Assembly: GCA_037176885.1 (NCBI GenBank)
Contig: JAWWNJ010000009.1
Coordinates: 1 to 64,000, forward strand
DNA from: Favolaschia claudopus
Lineage: Eukaryota > Basidiomycota > Agaricomycetes > Agaricales > Mycenaceae
Direction: 5' to 3'
DNA: 64,000 nucleotides
Shown one piece after another: positions 1-10,511 of the stretch (the stretch's first letter is position 1; each line of letters starts with the position of its first letter). A program made the translations under genes and the position numbers. The notes under the pieces are model-generated. The model was not told the origin of the DNA, did no database searches, and was given only the letters and a program-made list of their open reading frames with translations.

Positions 1-204
1 CAACTCCTGCACAATGTCTCGATGAAACTTGCAGACGCGACGACCTTGAAATATTTGCCAGTCCGCGTACGGACCGAACGACGTATAGAACCCGAGCGTA
101 ACCAACATGAGCACGGCGCGTAGTGCCCGGATTCTACGCGCGGGTGGGTTGCGTATGGAGAGGCCCTCGTTCAAGGAAGTTGTCAGGTTGGGGGGGAAGC
201 ACAA

Positions 205-450
205 GCCAAAATTTCCTTGAGGATCGAACTTCAGAAGGCAGCCAGTGAAACTTGCTGCCGAGGAAGAGAGCGGAACTGGAGGACAGTGAAAAGCGAGTCA
301 GATTAGAGTCGCTGAAGCCGATGAATCAGAGCCATTCAGACAAGAGCACTTGGTGACCGAGTAACATGTCACCCACTCACCTTTTCCTGTCTTTTCGCTC
401 TCTTGCTCCCTGTCCTCGCTGCATACGGAATGGACAACGACATCGATACT
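205..450 (+). repeat. Diverged dispersed repeat, copy 1
   Basis: Three landmarks occur in order: TTCCTTGAGGAT (about 212), ACTTGCTGCC-AGGAAGAGA (about 250-270), and ACATGTCAC followed by GTCCTCGCTGCATACGG (about 364-427). The same landmarks in the same order occur at 2860-3170, and the last one again near 3525, so these are related segments. Function is unknown; frames are broken in all copies. Confidence 0.55.
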
Positions 451-2859
451 CTCTCCGGAACGTCTCAAGTTCTCTTTGTTCTTATCTGGGTCTGGGCCTC
501 GACGTCTCTTACTCAAGGCATCTGGGCTCCAAATTCAATTGCCTCTTATCACAATTCCTCTGGGGCGTCATTCTACTCACCGCTGAGCTAGCACAACCAC
601 CGGCCCTTCCGGTGGTCTGTGACGGTTTCAAGGACTCGAGATTTTTGGCTTTCCAAAGAATCTCGAGTCCGTGTTGCGCAGGGAACGAATTCATGGGTAC
701 ACTGGGCTTGGACGAGATGCAGGATCGACTCGAATCATCTACCATGAACATGTGCAAGCTTACGACGGGATTCACACATCGTCTCTCAGAGACACAACCT
801 CGCCGTGTCCCCTGTCGAGTTTGGGGGGGGGCAAGCGTAGCAATCACTGCAGTTTATGTTCAGGAATGCTGCGGGTGAACGCGTAAAGAAACTCGTACCT
901 GTGACACGAGGAGAAGTGTTCCTTCGATAAACCACCAGCGATCTAAATCGGAAACGTCGCCATTCGCGAGACGGAATGGTAGGTCCTGAGAAGCCCGCTC
1001 GAGAGCACTGTAAGGGGAAGAGCGGTCGCGTCCCACTTGATTCTTTCCCCCGCAACTGTGAACATGGCGGGATCGGAGACTTAAAGGAAAGCGTCGAGTT
1101 TCCTCCGCTTCTTTTGAAGTCAATGCGTGATTGTGGGGTTGAGATGGTGAAACTGTTTCAGGATATCGGCGTCGGGAGGTTAGGACGCGAAGGGCGCCGC
1201 TTGTGGATCCGAATTCGACTAGGATTGGCGCTCGTAACTCGACGGGCGCCGACAGCCCGCTCTCTACCCCAGTTCATCAGCGAGATGAAAGAAAACGGGC
1301 GCTTGGATTTGGAGCTTCCCGCTATCATCAGCACGAGCTGGAAGAACCAACGAACTTGCGACGTAAAATGTCGTCGAGGGCGCGCGGCGGCTTGATCACC
1401 TAGCGCAACAAATCTTGTTTCACGTTGGGGACATGGACGCGGAGAAGAGCTTGCTGGAGGTGTCACGTTCAGGCGAATGTCACAAAGGGCATTGAGCTGA
1501 AAAAGGAGACAATAAAAGAAGACATGGGCATGTACCTGGGCTGCGTCAATTGAGGGCATCCCTGTCGTTTCCCGTTTGCGCCCGCTCGACGTAGCAAGTC
1601 GATTCAGCAGCGACGACATTGACGCGCGCAACAGCACCGTTGACGTTCCTTGAGTTCGTCCACTTCTGAATGGTTGTTTACGACAGCAACGGACGCCCGA
1701 GTCTCAGACCTTGGACTTAGCGAAAGCGGAGACGTTGAGAAATTACGAGATAAAGGGAAGAAGGAGAGACACACCTTGTATCCTGATATGGTCCTAGACG
1801 AGCCGACTCGACTCGTCGACCACCCTCCGTTATCCCATCTCAGTCAATCGGCCGTAGTCTCCTCGAAGGGGCGACTGTCTGGAAGACTTCAACTCTTCTC
1901 CTTACCCAAACGTCGGCGGTGTCGAGTTTGAAGGCGCGGAGAGTCCCCGCGACGACTGCAGTCGAGAAGGTTGCTACGACGACATCAACACATACGGCAA
2001 CACGCACACCAAGTCCCGCGCCTGGGAATCCGCGATAGCGAACACGACGGTGAGCGGGACTTGGTCGTAGTGAGGGGCATCCCAGAGAATAGGGCGGCTG
2101 GAAGGAATGTGAGCGCCGGAGGGCATAGCCAGTGCAGGGCGTGATTGAGAAGGGGGAAAAAGAAGAAGACGCACCCAACCTATTCCCCTTCATTCCGCCC
2201 TGCTGCTTCAGCAACCCTCCTTCATCGACAGAGCAAAAACCAGTCGATCCCTGCGTCGACCCGTGTTCTAAGTCTCGCCCCTTGGAGGTTTGAAGATGGA
2301 CCTGAGCGCGGTGATGCCGCACAGATGTTTCATGGAACTTGCGGCGGCGGCGAGAAACTTTCAGGCTTTGAACGCCGAATTTCAGAAGGGAGATTACGGG
2401 GAAAAGGATTTAGTACTCACATTGACTCGAATAACATACCTTCGCCCCGCTCGTACAGCGGAAACGGTCAAGCAGCGCACTCCCAACGCCCACTCAAATA
2501 CCAACACCGGCACAACTGGTCCCAAAACCCGGACCGTGGCGAACGCGAATACGAACAACACGCGGCGAGCGGGATTTGGAGCGAGAAGGTAGCGTGGCGG
2601 CTGGGGGACCTTACCAGGCGCTTCGTCGACGACGTGAAACGTCGTGCAAAGCAAAAGCCAGACAGAGCAGTAAGAAAAGACTCACCTGCCCTCATTTCGC
2701 CCCGCGGCCGACATGATCTTGCTGTCAAATCCATCCACTTTCCTCCAGTTCGGTGACCTCCGCCAATTGCAGTTGTTGAGCTCGATTCGTGACGTTGACT
2801 CAAAGGAGGTGAACTTGAAGAGGTCGAGTTGGAGGGAAAGCAGAAGACAGAGATTCCTT

Positions 2860-3170
2860 GAGGATGGAAAGCACAGAAAGCATTTCGAGGAGGGCGCGTA
2901 AGATTTGCGCCACATCGAAGAAGAGGAGTGTCCTTGCTGGGATTGGAAGCTCAAACTGCAGCAGGTAAGACTTGCTGCCAAGGAAGAGATTAGGGTCAAA
3001 GAAGCACGACAAAGCCAGTTGCTTGAAGACAAAGAGACCACCCATAAAGCAGAGGAAAACGAGCTGACTCGCACGCAAACGAGAGGGAAGAAGTCAGAAA
3101 GCGGAGAATTTGTGACATGTCACGTCACTAACGTTCTCTCCGTCCTCGCTGCGTACGGTGTTGACCTCAA
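2860..3170 (+). repeat. Diverged dispersed repeat, copy 2
   Basis: Carries the same ordered landmarks as 205-450: TTCCTTGAGGAT at about 2864, ACTTGCTGCCAAGGAAGAGA at about 2970, ACATGTCACGTCAC at about 3115 and CCTCGCTGCGTACGG at about 3145. This copy keeps the longest open stretch (2905-3261), rich in Glu, Lys, Arg and Gln, which hints that the ancestor coded for a coiled-coil segment. No domain is recognisable. Confidence 0.55.
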
Positions 3171-3504
3171 CTCTCTGTCTCTCTCTTCCCCGTCCTTATA
3201 CCCTATCAACTCGATTCTTAACGCTAACGCTGGGTCTTGGAGCCACCATCTGATCTTATGACTGTCAAAACTTTCTAGTTCACTTCCATCCACCCAACGA
3301 AGATAAAGCGCTTGAAAGGCAGACAAAGTGAACACAGAACCGCGCTGACTCACATCTCGTCTATACTCGATAACTGTCCGAGTCGCATCGAGCTCTCTGT
3401 GTAGTTGCGAGCCGGCTGCGTTTTCAGGACACTCCCGGAATGTGTTGTAAACTCTCTGTTGTTGAGGGGACCGTCCCTGGTCGAGTTTGGAGGAGAAGGA
3501 AAGA

Positions 3505-3575
3505 CAGCGGAGACTTTGTGGCTATGTCACGTCATACGCACGTTCTGCCTGGCCTCACTGCGTACGGCGTTGGCC
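3505..3575 (+). repeat. Diverged dispersed repeat, copy 3 (partial)
   Basis: Only the last landmark of the repeat is clear: TATGTCACGTCA at about 3523 followed by CCTCACTGCGTACGGCGTTG at about 3552. It resembles positions 3115-3165. The upstream landmarks are not visible next to it. Confidence 0.45.
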
Positions 3576-5311
3576 CGCATTCGCGCGTTCTCTCGTTGGT
3601 TATCGCCCGGACGCGTCCATCTTCAACTTGTCGACATACTTACTTGGAGTCTCTCCAGATATTCACTGCTGCGATGCTGCCGTTTTGAATACGTCTCTTG
3701 CCAACGTGCTTTCGCTAGTTCAGCGAACCGACTGGACTCGAAGTTTCCGGCTCTTAAAGAGGATTCGTGATACCGGAACACCGGAAACATCGTCAAGGGC
3801 CTCTTGGCTGACGCCGCCGATGACTCAAGAAATGCAACTTCGCCGAGACCATTAAAGTCCAGAAAGTAGGCCTCAGGAAGTACGACCCTCAGCGTGTCAA
3901 TCGTTTCTCGAGAACCGTCAAACTTCCAATGTCCCTCGCCCTCGCATGTCCATCGACCTTCTCGCTGATGCTGCCGACATCGACCGCGCTAAGCAGATCA
4001 CGCTCTCGCAGCTGGTCGGGTTCGTGCCAGAAGACTCCAGTTCTGTGCAAATACACAGGCCGAATTGTCAACCCCCAACAGCAACACAAGCGCAAGTCCC
4101 GGGCTTTAGTATCCGCAAGGGCGGAGGACATCAAGCAAACGGGATTTGACGCTGCGAGTGTTGTGATGCGACTGCAATTGCGGGAATCTGGGCAATGCGC
4201 CGTCGATAAATCAATCGTCGTGGAGAGAGGGTCAGGATAGGATAGAAAAAGACAAGATAATGTTACACGACGCACCTTCGACCTCTCACCCTTGCCAACC
4301 TCCTCTTCCTCTACCTTTTTTCTGCTTGCTCCTAAACCAGCCATTGAATCTCCGGGTATCCCGAGCTCGGAGCGTTTAGACGATACAACGAAGAGACGCG
4401 CGCTCCCTGTCGCCTACGAACCAATCAGAGTGCGGAAGGGAGGTGTTGTTACACCGTTCTCTCTCATTCAACGACTCCTACACCCTACCTATCTGCTTCT
4501 CTACGGCACACTCGTGGGCGGCATGGGATTGTGATGACCGCTTTCTACGTTGTCTCGTCAGACTCATCTGCGACTTCACCCCCACGAGTCCATTCATTGC
4601 GCATCATCCTGCCCCTGACGCACCATTTTGTCCCACCACCCCACCCCTCTCCCTCTCACGCGGTACTCTGTACGCAGTGATCAACATAAATTCATTCCGA
4701 AAGCAGCCTCTCACGTTCTACTAACAAGAGACTACTTTCGTGGGGGGGCATAGGGGAGTATAGGAGTGGCAATGAGTATGCGAGTCTAAGCCACGCAGTG
4801 GACTCGAAGAGGGAATGGAGGCAAGGTGTAGAGGACTGGCAAGGAATATGGAGACGAGCCGGAGGGAGATTGGAGATGGATCGGAGTCTTGACAGAGTGT
4901 ACTCCTGAGCCGTATTTGCAGGGAAGGCGCAGGAGTAATGAAGGAAAGATGGAGAGCAGGCAGAGATCTTGCGGAGGTGAGATGTAGGGTGACTGGAAAG
5001 GGATTGGAGGCTTGTGAATGCACTGACAGATGGACTCGGAGATGCCAAAATTTCTAACGAGCAAAATTTTCACCCAATTTCTTTTTCCATTTTAGTCCCT
5101 CGCAATTTCGGTCAAAAAAAATTCTCAATTCATATTCCGCAACTGGAGAGTGGGGGGCTTTGTGACGGCTATGGAGCATTATTTTACTCTCCACTTACGG
5201 TTCATGAGGTGGATTTTATTTCATGATTTTATGTAGTCACACAGTCACGTTTGTAACACATTTGATGACTAATACAATCTATTCTTCACTTATACTTCCA
5301 CTTGCGGCCTC

Positions 5312-5544
5312 GCGTGCCCCTCCAACAGGAGTCACGCAGTAGGCCGGCGGGTGGACGGAGGGGTCTGCCCCTCCATGCTCTTTAGTACACCGCAGACCAC
5401 CTGCGGTTCTAAGGTGTACACTAGGCCTCTACAGCCTAGTGAGCTGGCGCTCACCGCGGACCACCTGCGGTACCAAGGCGCCATTCGGGCCTTCTAGGGC
5501 CCTCTATCAACTACTCTACGCGCTATTCTGCCACTAGGAGGCAG
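5312..5544. repeat. Cluster of seven consecutive stem-loops
   Basis: Inverted repeats follow one another with little space: GCGTG/CACGC (5312-5337, with an inner CTCC/GGAG), GGAGGGG/CCCCTCC (5357-5374), GTACACC/GGTGTAC (5385-5419, inner CCGCAG/CTGCGG), CACTAGGC/GCCTAGTG (5419-5441), TGGCGC/GCGCCA (5445-5483, inner CCGC/GCGG), GGGCC/GGCCC (5487-5502) and CTGCC/GGCAG (5528-5544). Two of the hairpins are diverged copies of one 29-bp unit (5388-5416 and 5452-5480, four mismatches). It lies just left of the KDZ-associated minus-strand gene and could be subterminal DNA of that element, a structured RNA region, or a separate foldback repeat. Function is not known. Confidence 0.75.
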
Positions 5545-5601
5545 CCGTTCATCTACAAGACTCGCCAGCTCCTTGGTTTGGATTATTCCCTCAAATAAAG
5601 A

Positions 5602-6498
5602 CTACAAAATATACCGCGAAGTCTTACAGTGATAAGTCAGAGGGGGCCATAGAAAAGAAGATATTGTTACGCACGGAGTGGTGAAAGCAACATATTGGAA
5701 GTTGTGGAACTTCAACTTAGACCCAAAGAAGTCGGGCAGGCGATGGGTCGGGGATACTCCACATTCCACCCGGTCTGCCTGCACCTCATCGACGAAGACC
5801 CCGTCATCTCGAAGTCCGATCCAGCCCGTTGCCGCAATGCGGGTCTTTCGAAGAGAAAAGGAGGCGCGGATAGGCTGGAGTTGAGTGTGTACCAAATGAC
5901 GGGCGTGGCGGCGACGCTGCCCATCGAGAAGGTCAACTTGAGCCTTCTCCGAGGCACGTTTCGCAGCGCGGTTCTTCTTGGAGTGTTCTTTGTTCTTGTC
6001 CTTCCGAGACTTCTTGGGAGCCGTGGAAGTCGTGGAAGCGGGGTTGGTGGAGGGTGTGGAGGTGAAGGGCATGGTGGAAGAAGAAAGACTGAGGGCTGCT
6101 AAAGCAGCCAGGGGAGGGCCGGTGTCCAGTTCTGCGAGGTCCTCCTCTTGGCCTGCATTGACCGCCATTGAGTGGGCCAGCGCTGTCGCAATCTCGAAGG
6201 TGGTGGTGCTAATGGTCCCCCACTCAGCAAAGCAACGGCCAGAGCGCGTTGTACGGAACTTGAACGCGTCCATGGTCGGGTCAAGCCCTGAGAAAGAAAC
6301 AAAAATCAGCTCAGGGTCCGGGTAATGGAGAAAAGAGGCATTGGTGAGTGACACACGTCTTTTCTTCCTCCTAGCAAACACTGTATTCCCCGGCAGGAGT
6401 ACACAGTGCATGCGAAGAGGCTTTGACACGTCCTCCTGGACTGGCATGCTGTACCATTCTCCATAGACGAGCAATTTCCGGGCACGGATACTGCTCAT
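5602..6498 (-). CDS. Hypothetical protein of the KDZ region, divergent to the transposase
   Basis: I do not recognise a family. The likely start is the ATG at 6498 (MSSIRARKLL), although the frame stays open to an ATG at 6627. A clear intron at 6288-6356 (GTGTGT donor, TTTCTTTCTCAG acceptor) joins the exon ending in Arg-Arg-Lys-Lys-Arg to LDPTMDAFKF. The protein of about 270 residues has a conserved-looking N-terminal half, a Ser/Thr/Pro-rich middle (STPSTN...), and a strongly basic stretch (KKSRKDKNKEHSKKNRAAKR) that could be a nuclear localisation signal. It starts about 280 bp from the transposase start in head-to-head orientation. Copies of the degenerate TGGAAGCNGTGGAAG motif seen in the transposase introns also lie in its sequence (about 5695, 6023, 6500-6530), tying it to the same element. 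It may be a second transposon gene; that is inference. Confidence 0.5.
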   Translation of the reverse strand: MSSIRARKLLVYGEWYSMPVQEDVSKPLRMHCVLLPGNTVFARRKKRRVSLTNASFLHYPDPELIFVSFSGLDPTMDAFKFRTTRSGRCFAEWGTISTTTFEIATALAHSMAVNAGQEEDLAELDTGPPLAALAALSLSSSTMPFTSTPSTNPASTTSTAPKKSRKDKNKEHSKKNRAAKRASEKAQVDLLDGQRRRHARHLVHTQLQPIRASFSLRKTRIAATGWIGLRDDGVFVDEVQADRVECGVSPTHRLPDFFGSKLKFHNFQYVAFTTPCVTISSFLWPPLTYHCKTSRYIL

Positions 6499-6781
6499 GG
6501 AGGCGGTGGCATGGAAGCCGTGGAGAGGGGAAGAAGGAAGGGAGGAGGGGAGGCACTCTGACCTTGAAGTTTGAGGGAGAGACGCATGAGCGTAGGAAGT
6601 GTGTGTGTGGCAGAAGGTAAAGAGCAAGAATGCCCAAACAAAGTCGGCTTGTGGTCATGTGCTCGTTATTTGGTGATGGCTTCCACAGCTTCCACCAATT
6701 CCGTGGCTTCGGACCTTCCACCGAACGGGGTAAACGGTCATGTGACAGTAGCGAACACGACTCTGTTTTTTGCGCAACGCT

Positions 6782-9700
6782 ATGCCAAAAGCTGGGGCAG
6801 CCCCGAAGCGCACCAGGGGCACAAATGTTCGAATGCCAGTCCAGACTATCAATGCTGCAGGAGTCAAGGTCACCAAAATGAAGAGCATGAGTGCCAAGGC
6901 TCGAGCTGCTTTGCAGGAAGTCACAAACCAAGAGATATTGGACCACTTACACAGTGCGATACGGCTGTTATGGGGGGAAGATGATTTTGACTGTGTGTGC
7001 AGGTCTTCCCTCCGACAAGAAGCAGACTTTTGACCGTCTTCGTGAACTTTCTGCCACGGCACCGGACTCGACTGAGGAGGTCTATACTTACGACGATGTT
7101 GCGCAAGGGAGAGCCCCCATCAACCTCAGTCATGAGGGAGGCGAAATGGACAATCTTAGAGAGGGTATAGCAGCCAACGTGTCTCAGTGAGTGGTTTGTC
7201 AGTGCTTCAAATATGAGAAGACTGAGATGCGGTAGGAAAAAATATGTCGATACGCGCAACCGTCGCGACCGCACACAGAAGCACGTGCTTGCCTTCCGAT
7301 CGCAACTGAAGGCCATGACCACTGCGTATATGAAGTGGGCGACTACACAGGAAGGATTTGGAGCTGAGGTCGCTTCTGACACGGTTCCCATGGAAGGCGT
7401 GGAAGGGTGGCTGAAAGTGAAGGTTGTCGACATATTCAGTGAGTTTTTGAACCCTGTTGGTGCCCTCGGTGTTACTGATCGGCATGTCAGAAACCTACAA
7501 GACTACCCTTGCAATGACGGCGGATGATGTTCTCCCTTCGACATGCCTCATATCCCAGGGACTGATCCCCTCGTCTCCCACACGTCCACAAATGGCATTC
7601 TCCATCCGCCTTCTGGAGATTTACCGAGTAGCTCAGCTTCGTACACCGACACTCACCATTGAGCCCTGGCTTAAGACTCTGGCGGATCTTCATGGAGATG
7701 TATTCACGCCTTATACATCAAAGCTATTCTCGCAGGCTTTTGACGTCTACTTGGAGATTCAGCGAATGGTTGATGAGAGGGTGAAACAGGTCCTGGGCCG
7801 TGGCGCTGCGGATTGGCGGATGAAGAATTGCTGTCCGGCGTGTACATATAAGTTGGAGGGGGAGATGAAATTAGTATTCCAAATGCTCCTGACGATGGAT
7901 GACAATGATTCTTTGAAGAGGGTTTTGAGGAAGGACAAGGGAGTGAACGAGAATGGGGAGTCAACAAGAGGGGAATGCGAGCGACCTGATCCGAGGGCGG
8001 AGGATGCGGGAGGAACCTACTTTCTGAGGCGTGATGAGGTAGATAAGTGGGCAAAAGAGGTGTTGGCAACTCTGGTCAAGAAGCCGGTATGGTATTTCAC
8101 TGAAAAGTCTCTGAGTTGGCTAACTGTATCTGCAGAAGGGCTCGACAAAGGAGGAGGAGTCAGAGTGTCAGGAACGGTGGAAGAACATGTCGGAGGAGCT
8201 GACCGCGAAGATGTGGGGGGTCTTTGATGAGACGGGGGGTTTTCCTGGCTCTATGTCGCCATGGCTTTGTGATACTCATTGCAGACATGGTCAAGAGTGG
8301 GGAGCTGTGAGTGCCATAGTTACCGTGGAAGCCATGGAAGTGATTGACCTTATATGTACAGAGCCAAGTACGGACTTGCCGTCACAAATGCTATTCTCGA
8401 GGCGTTTGGCCCGGATCTCGGCATTGGCTACGACATTGGCTGTGGCTTCTGTATTACCATCCGAAACTCCCCTCTTGGCGAGAAAGCAAAAGCTCTCAAC
8501 CTGAAGACTTTGGTGGGAGCATTCCATGGTCATGCACACAACCGCTTGTGTCAACTCAAGTACCTGGCAACCTACGTTAACGGGCTGGGACTTGAGGACC
8601 TAGAGGGATGTGAGCGGTTCTTCTCTAAATCAAACTCCCTTTCTCGGGCAGTGCGATACGCCAGCGTGTTCCACCGAAGACAGTCTATAGCCACATACTT
8701 GGCGCATACTGACACCTTTGACACATACGCTAATCTGAGTAAGTTGTTCCCTCTCAAGACACCACGTAGCCTGATTGTAGTTCAGGTACTTTCCTAATCA
8801 ACAACTACAAGCAGGCGCTGGAGATTTTGGGTTTGGAGGCCTCCCTCAAGTTTGCCATGCAACAGGCGGGGATTCCAGACAAGGATGTGTTCAAGGAGAG
8901 GCTGAAGATGGAGGACGAGTATCTCAGAAAGCTGATCAAGGAGCCAGAGGAGGAGACTGACCAGATGGAGTATTACAGGCGCATAACGGTGATGGAAGAG
9001 AAAAGGTGGGTCGCCCTTCCACGGATCCCATGGAACACTGATTCCATGCCTTCCACAGGAAACGGAAAAACGAGGTGTGCGCGCGCAATTCCCCTGCGAA
9101 GCCGGTTGTCAGGAGGCATGCTTGGGAGACCTATCTGAGAGCAATCAGGGCGTGCCAGGAATTGGAGGTGAAGATGGATATTGAGCGGTGGTAGACTGGT
9201 CAGGAGGAATACAAGAAGGCTGGAGAGCTAGTGGCCACCCGGGATTATAGACTGGCTGTCAACAAACTGGAGGAGCTGGTGGTCAAGCGGCTGTTTGAGC
9301 TGACAAAGATGAACATGTCTGGGACAGGTACAGCGATCGTTTATGTCAAACACTCAATCTAATTGGCTTGCAGGGTACAAATTGAGGAAGCACATTGCAA
9401 AGGCTCTTCAAACTCGCTCCAAGACAATCCGAAAGGCTCTGGAGCGCTATAACAAGGCTGCTAAAGCTCTGGTTCCCCCTCGTCGACAGCTTGAGTGGGA
9501 TGAGGTGATTGACTATGCATTCCTCTCCTACTTCGACATCCTTCGTGACCCGGAGGCAAACGCGATAATCAGGCCTTGGGCTACGCCAGCCGCCCGCCAG
9601 ATGATGGACACCTACTTCAAGATTGAGCGGGTGAAAGAGGAGATTGACAGGCTGAATGTCGAGATACGTCGCCTAGTGACCTATATCAAGGATGAGTGGG

Positions 9701-10068
9701 AGTTCCTTCTCAAGAAGGTAGCAGAGGTGCAGGAGACTGACCCTCAGGCCTTCTTTGTGGAGAGGTATCGAATGGAGCGCAGCCGTTTTGATGGAGTTCA
9801 CATGGAGCGCTTGCAAGCCTTTGCAAAACAATATGGCCACCGCTTTACTGGGACGCTGAGGCCTGGGGTGAGGATGAAGGAGGAGTCTGGGGAGCAGGGG
9901 AATGAAGAGGTGGAGGAGGACTCTGATGTGGAAATAGTGTCTGACGATGAGGGAGACTGGGAAACGGACGAGGAGGATGAGGAGGAGATGGAAGAGCGTG
10001 TGTCCGAGGTGGTGGAGAGGATCATGGCATTTGCTACGGACAAGGAGGCTGTGAGCGATGATGAGTAG
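6782..10068 (+). pseudogene. KDZ (Kyakuja-Dileera-Zisupton) transposase, nearly complete but broken
   Basis: A cut-and-paste DNA transposase read as nine exons: 6782-6951, 7000-7187, 7236-7439, 7490-8086, 8136-8306, 8362-8738, 8786-9005, 9059-9327 and 9374-10068 (the early ones less certain). Family hallmarks occur in order: an N-terminal VDTRNRRDRTQ block; the CPAC cysteine cluster (CxC1-like) before DDNDSLKRV; CRHG and DMVKSGEL; the core block with fHGHAHNRLCQ and GLEDLEGCERFFS; then YKLRKHIAKALQTRS near the C terminus and an acidic tail. Two lesions are visible. The six-G run at 8234-8239 shifts the frame by +1 before CRHG, and an in-frame TAG lies at 9192-9194 inside the conserved C-terminal helical part. 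As read, this copy cannot make a full transposase, though the otherwise intact exons suggest recent decay. It lies head-to-head with the unknown gene at 5602-6498. Confidence 0.85.
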
Positions 10069-10087
10069 AATATGAATTTCTTTTTGG

Positions 10088-10455
10088 ATGTGGAAGGGGT
10101 GGAAGGGTGGGTGTCATGGAAGCAGTGGAAGGTTACATAATGAGGAGATATTAATATTAAAGTTGAATATTTTCATGGAAGCGGTGGAAGATCAAATCAC
10201 CACCTATATATATGCTACAAGTCCCTCATGGAAGCGGTGGAAGGGTATACTAACCCTACTACAACTTTGTTACTTCATGGAAGTCATGGAAGTGTATACA
10301 AAATGTGATGGAAGTCGTGGAATTCATTAGTACCCTTTAAAGGGGGTTTTTGTAGCGGGAAAAGGCATGGAAACGGTGGAAAAATCTCATTTTTCGCTCC
10401 GGACAAGTCCTCTGTGGAAGCCGTGGAGATGCCTTTCTGTGGTTGTCATGGAAGA
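10088..10455 (+). repeat. Array of degenerate 18-bp motif CATGGAAGCNGTGGAAGG downstream of KDZ
   Basis: About nine copies of a motif close to CATGGAAGCGGTGGAAGG lie in 370 bp at about 10088, 10113, 10173, 10227, 10275, 10307, 10366 and 10413, with a half copy at 10447. They are separated by AT-rich spacers. The same motif occurs in introns of the transposase (8321-8340; inverted at 9016-9057), near 7388, inverted between the two divergent genes (6679-6697), and in the minus-strand gene. The layout fits subterminal transposase-binding repeats. Confidence 0.8.
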
Positions 10456-10464
10456 TAGTTCGAC

Positions 10465-10511
10465 CTATAACTATAGCTTTCATGTGAACAATATGGAAGC
10501 TATAACTATAG
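10465..10511. repeat. Pair of 12-bp direct repeats at the KDZ / element A junction
   Basis: CTATAACTATAG occurs at 10465-10476 and again at 10500-10511. The element A reading frame becomes unrelated sequence and stops at 10480, so this is about where the KDZ-region DNA meets element A. I could not find a matching terminal inverted repeat at the left side, so the exact KDZ ends are open. Confidence 0.4.

Larger units (their letters stand above)
1..5240. other. Gene-poor region of eroded repetitive DNA
   Basis: No reading frame here looks like a real gene: frames are short, occur on both strands over the same bases, and carry no recognisable domain. Parts of the region are diverged copies of each other (listed separately), and fragments rich in Glu, Arg and Lys codons around 2905-3110 look like a decayed coiled-coil coding sequence. 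This is most simply old, mutated repeat DNA. I see no LTR, terminal inverted repeat or transposase signature that names the family. Confidence 0.6.

Noticed and set aside
366..878. 170-residue open frame at the left end
   Set aside because: No domain, and it overlaps equally long minus-strand frames in a region of decayed repeats.
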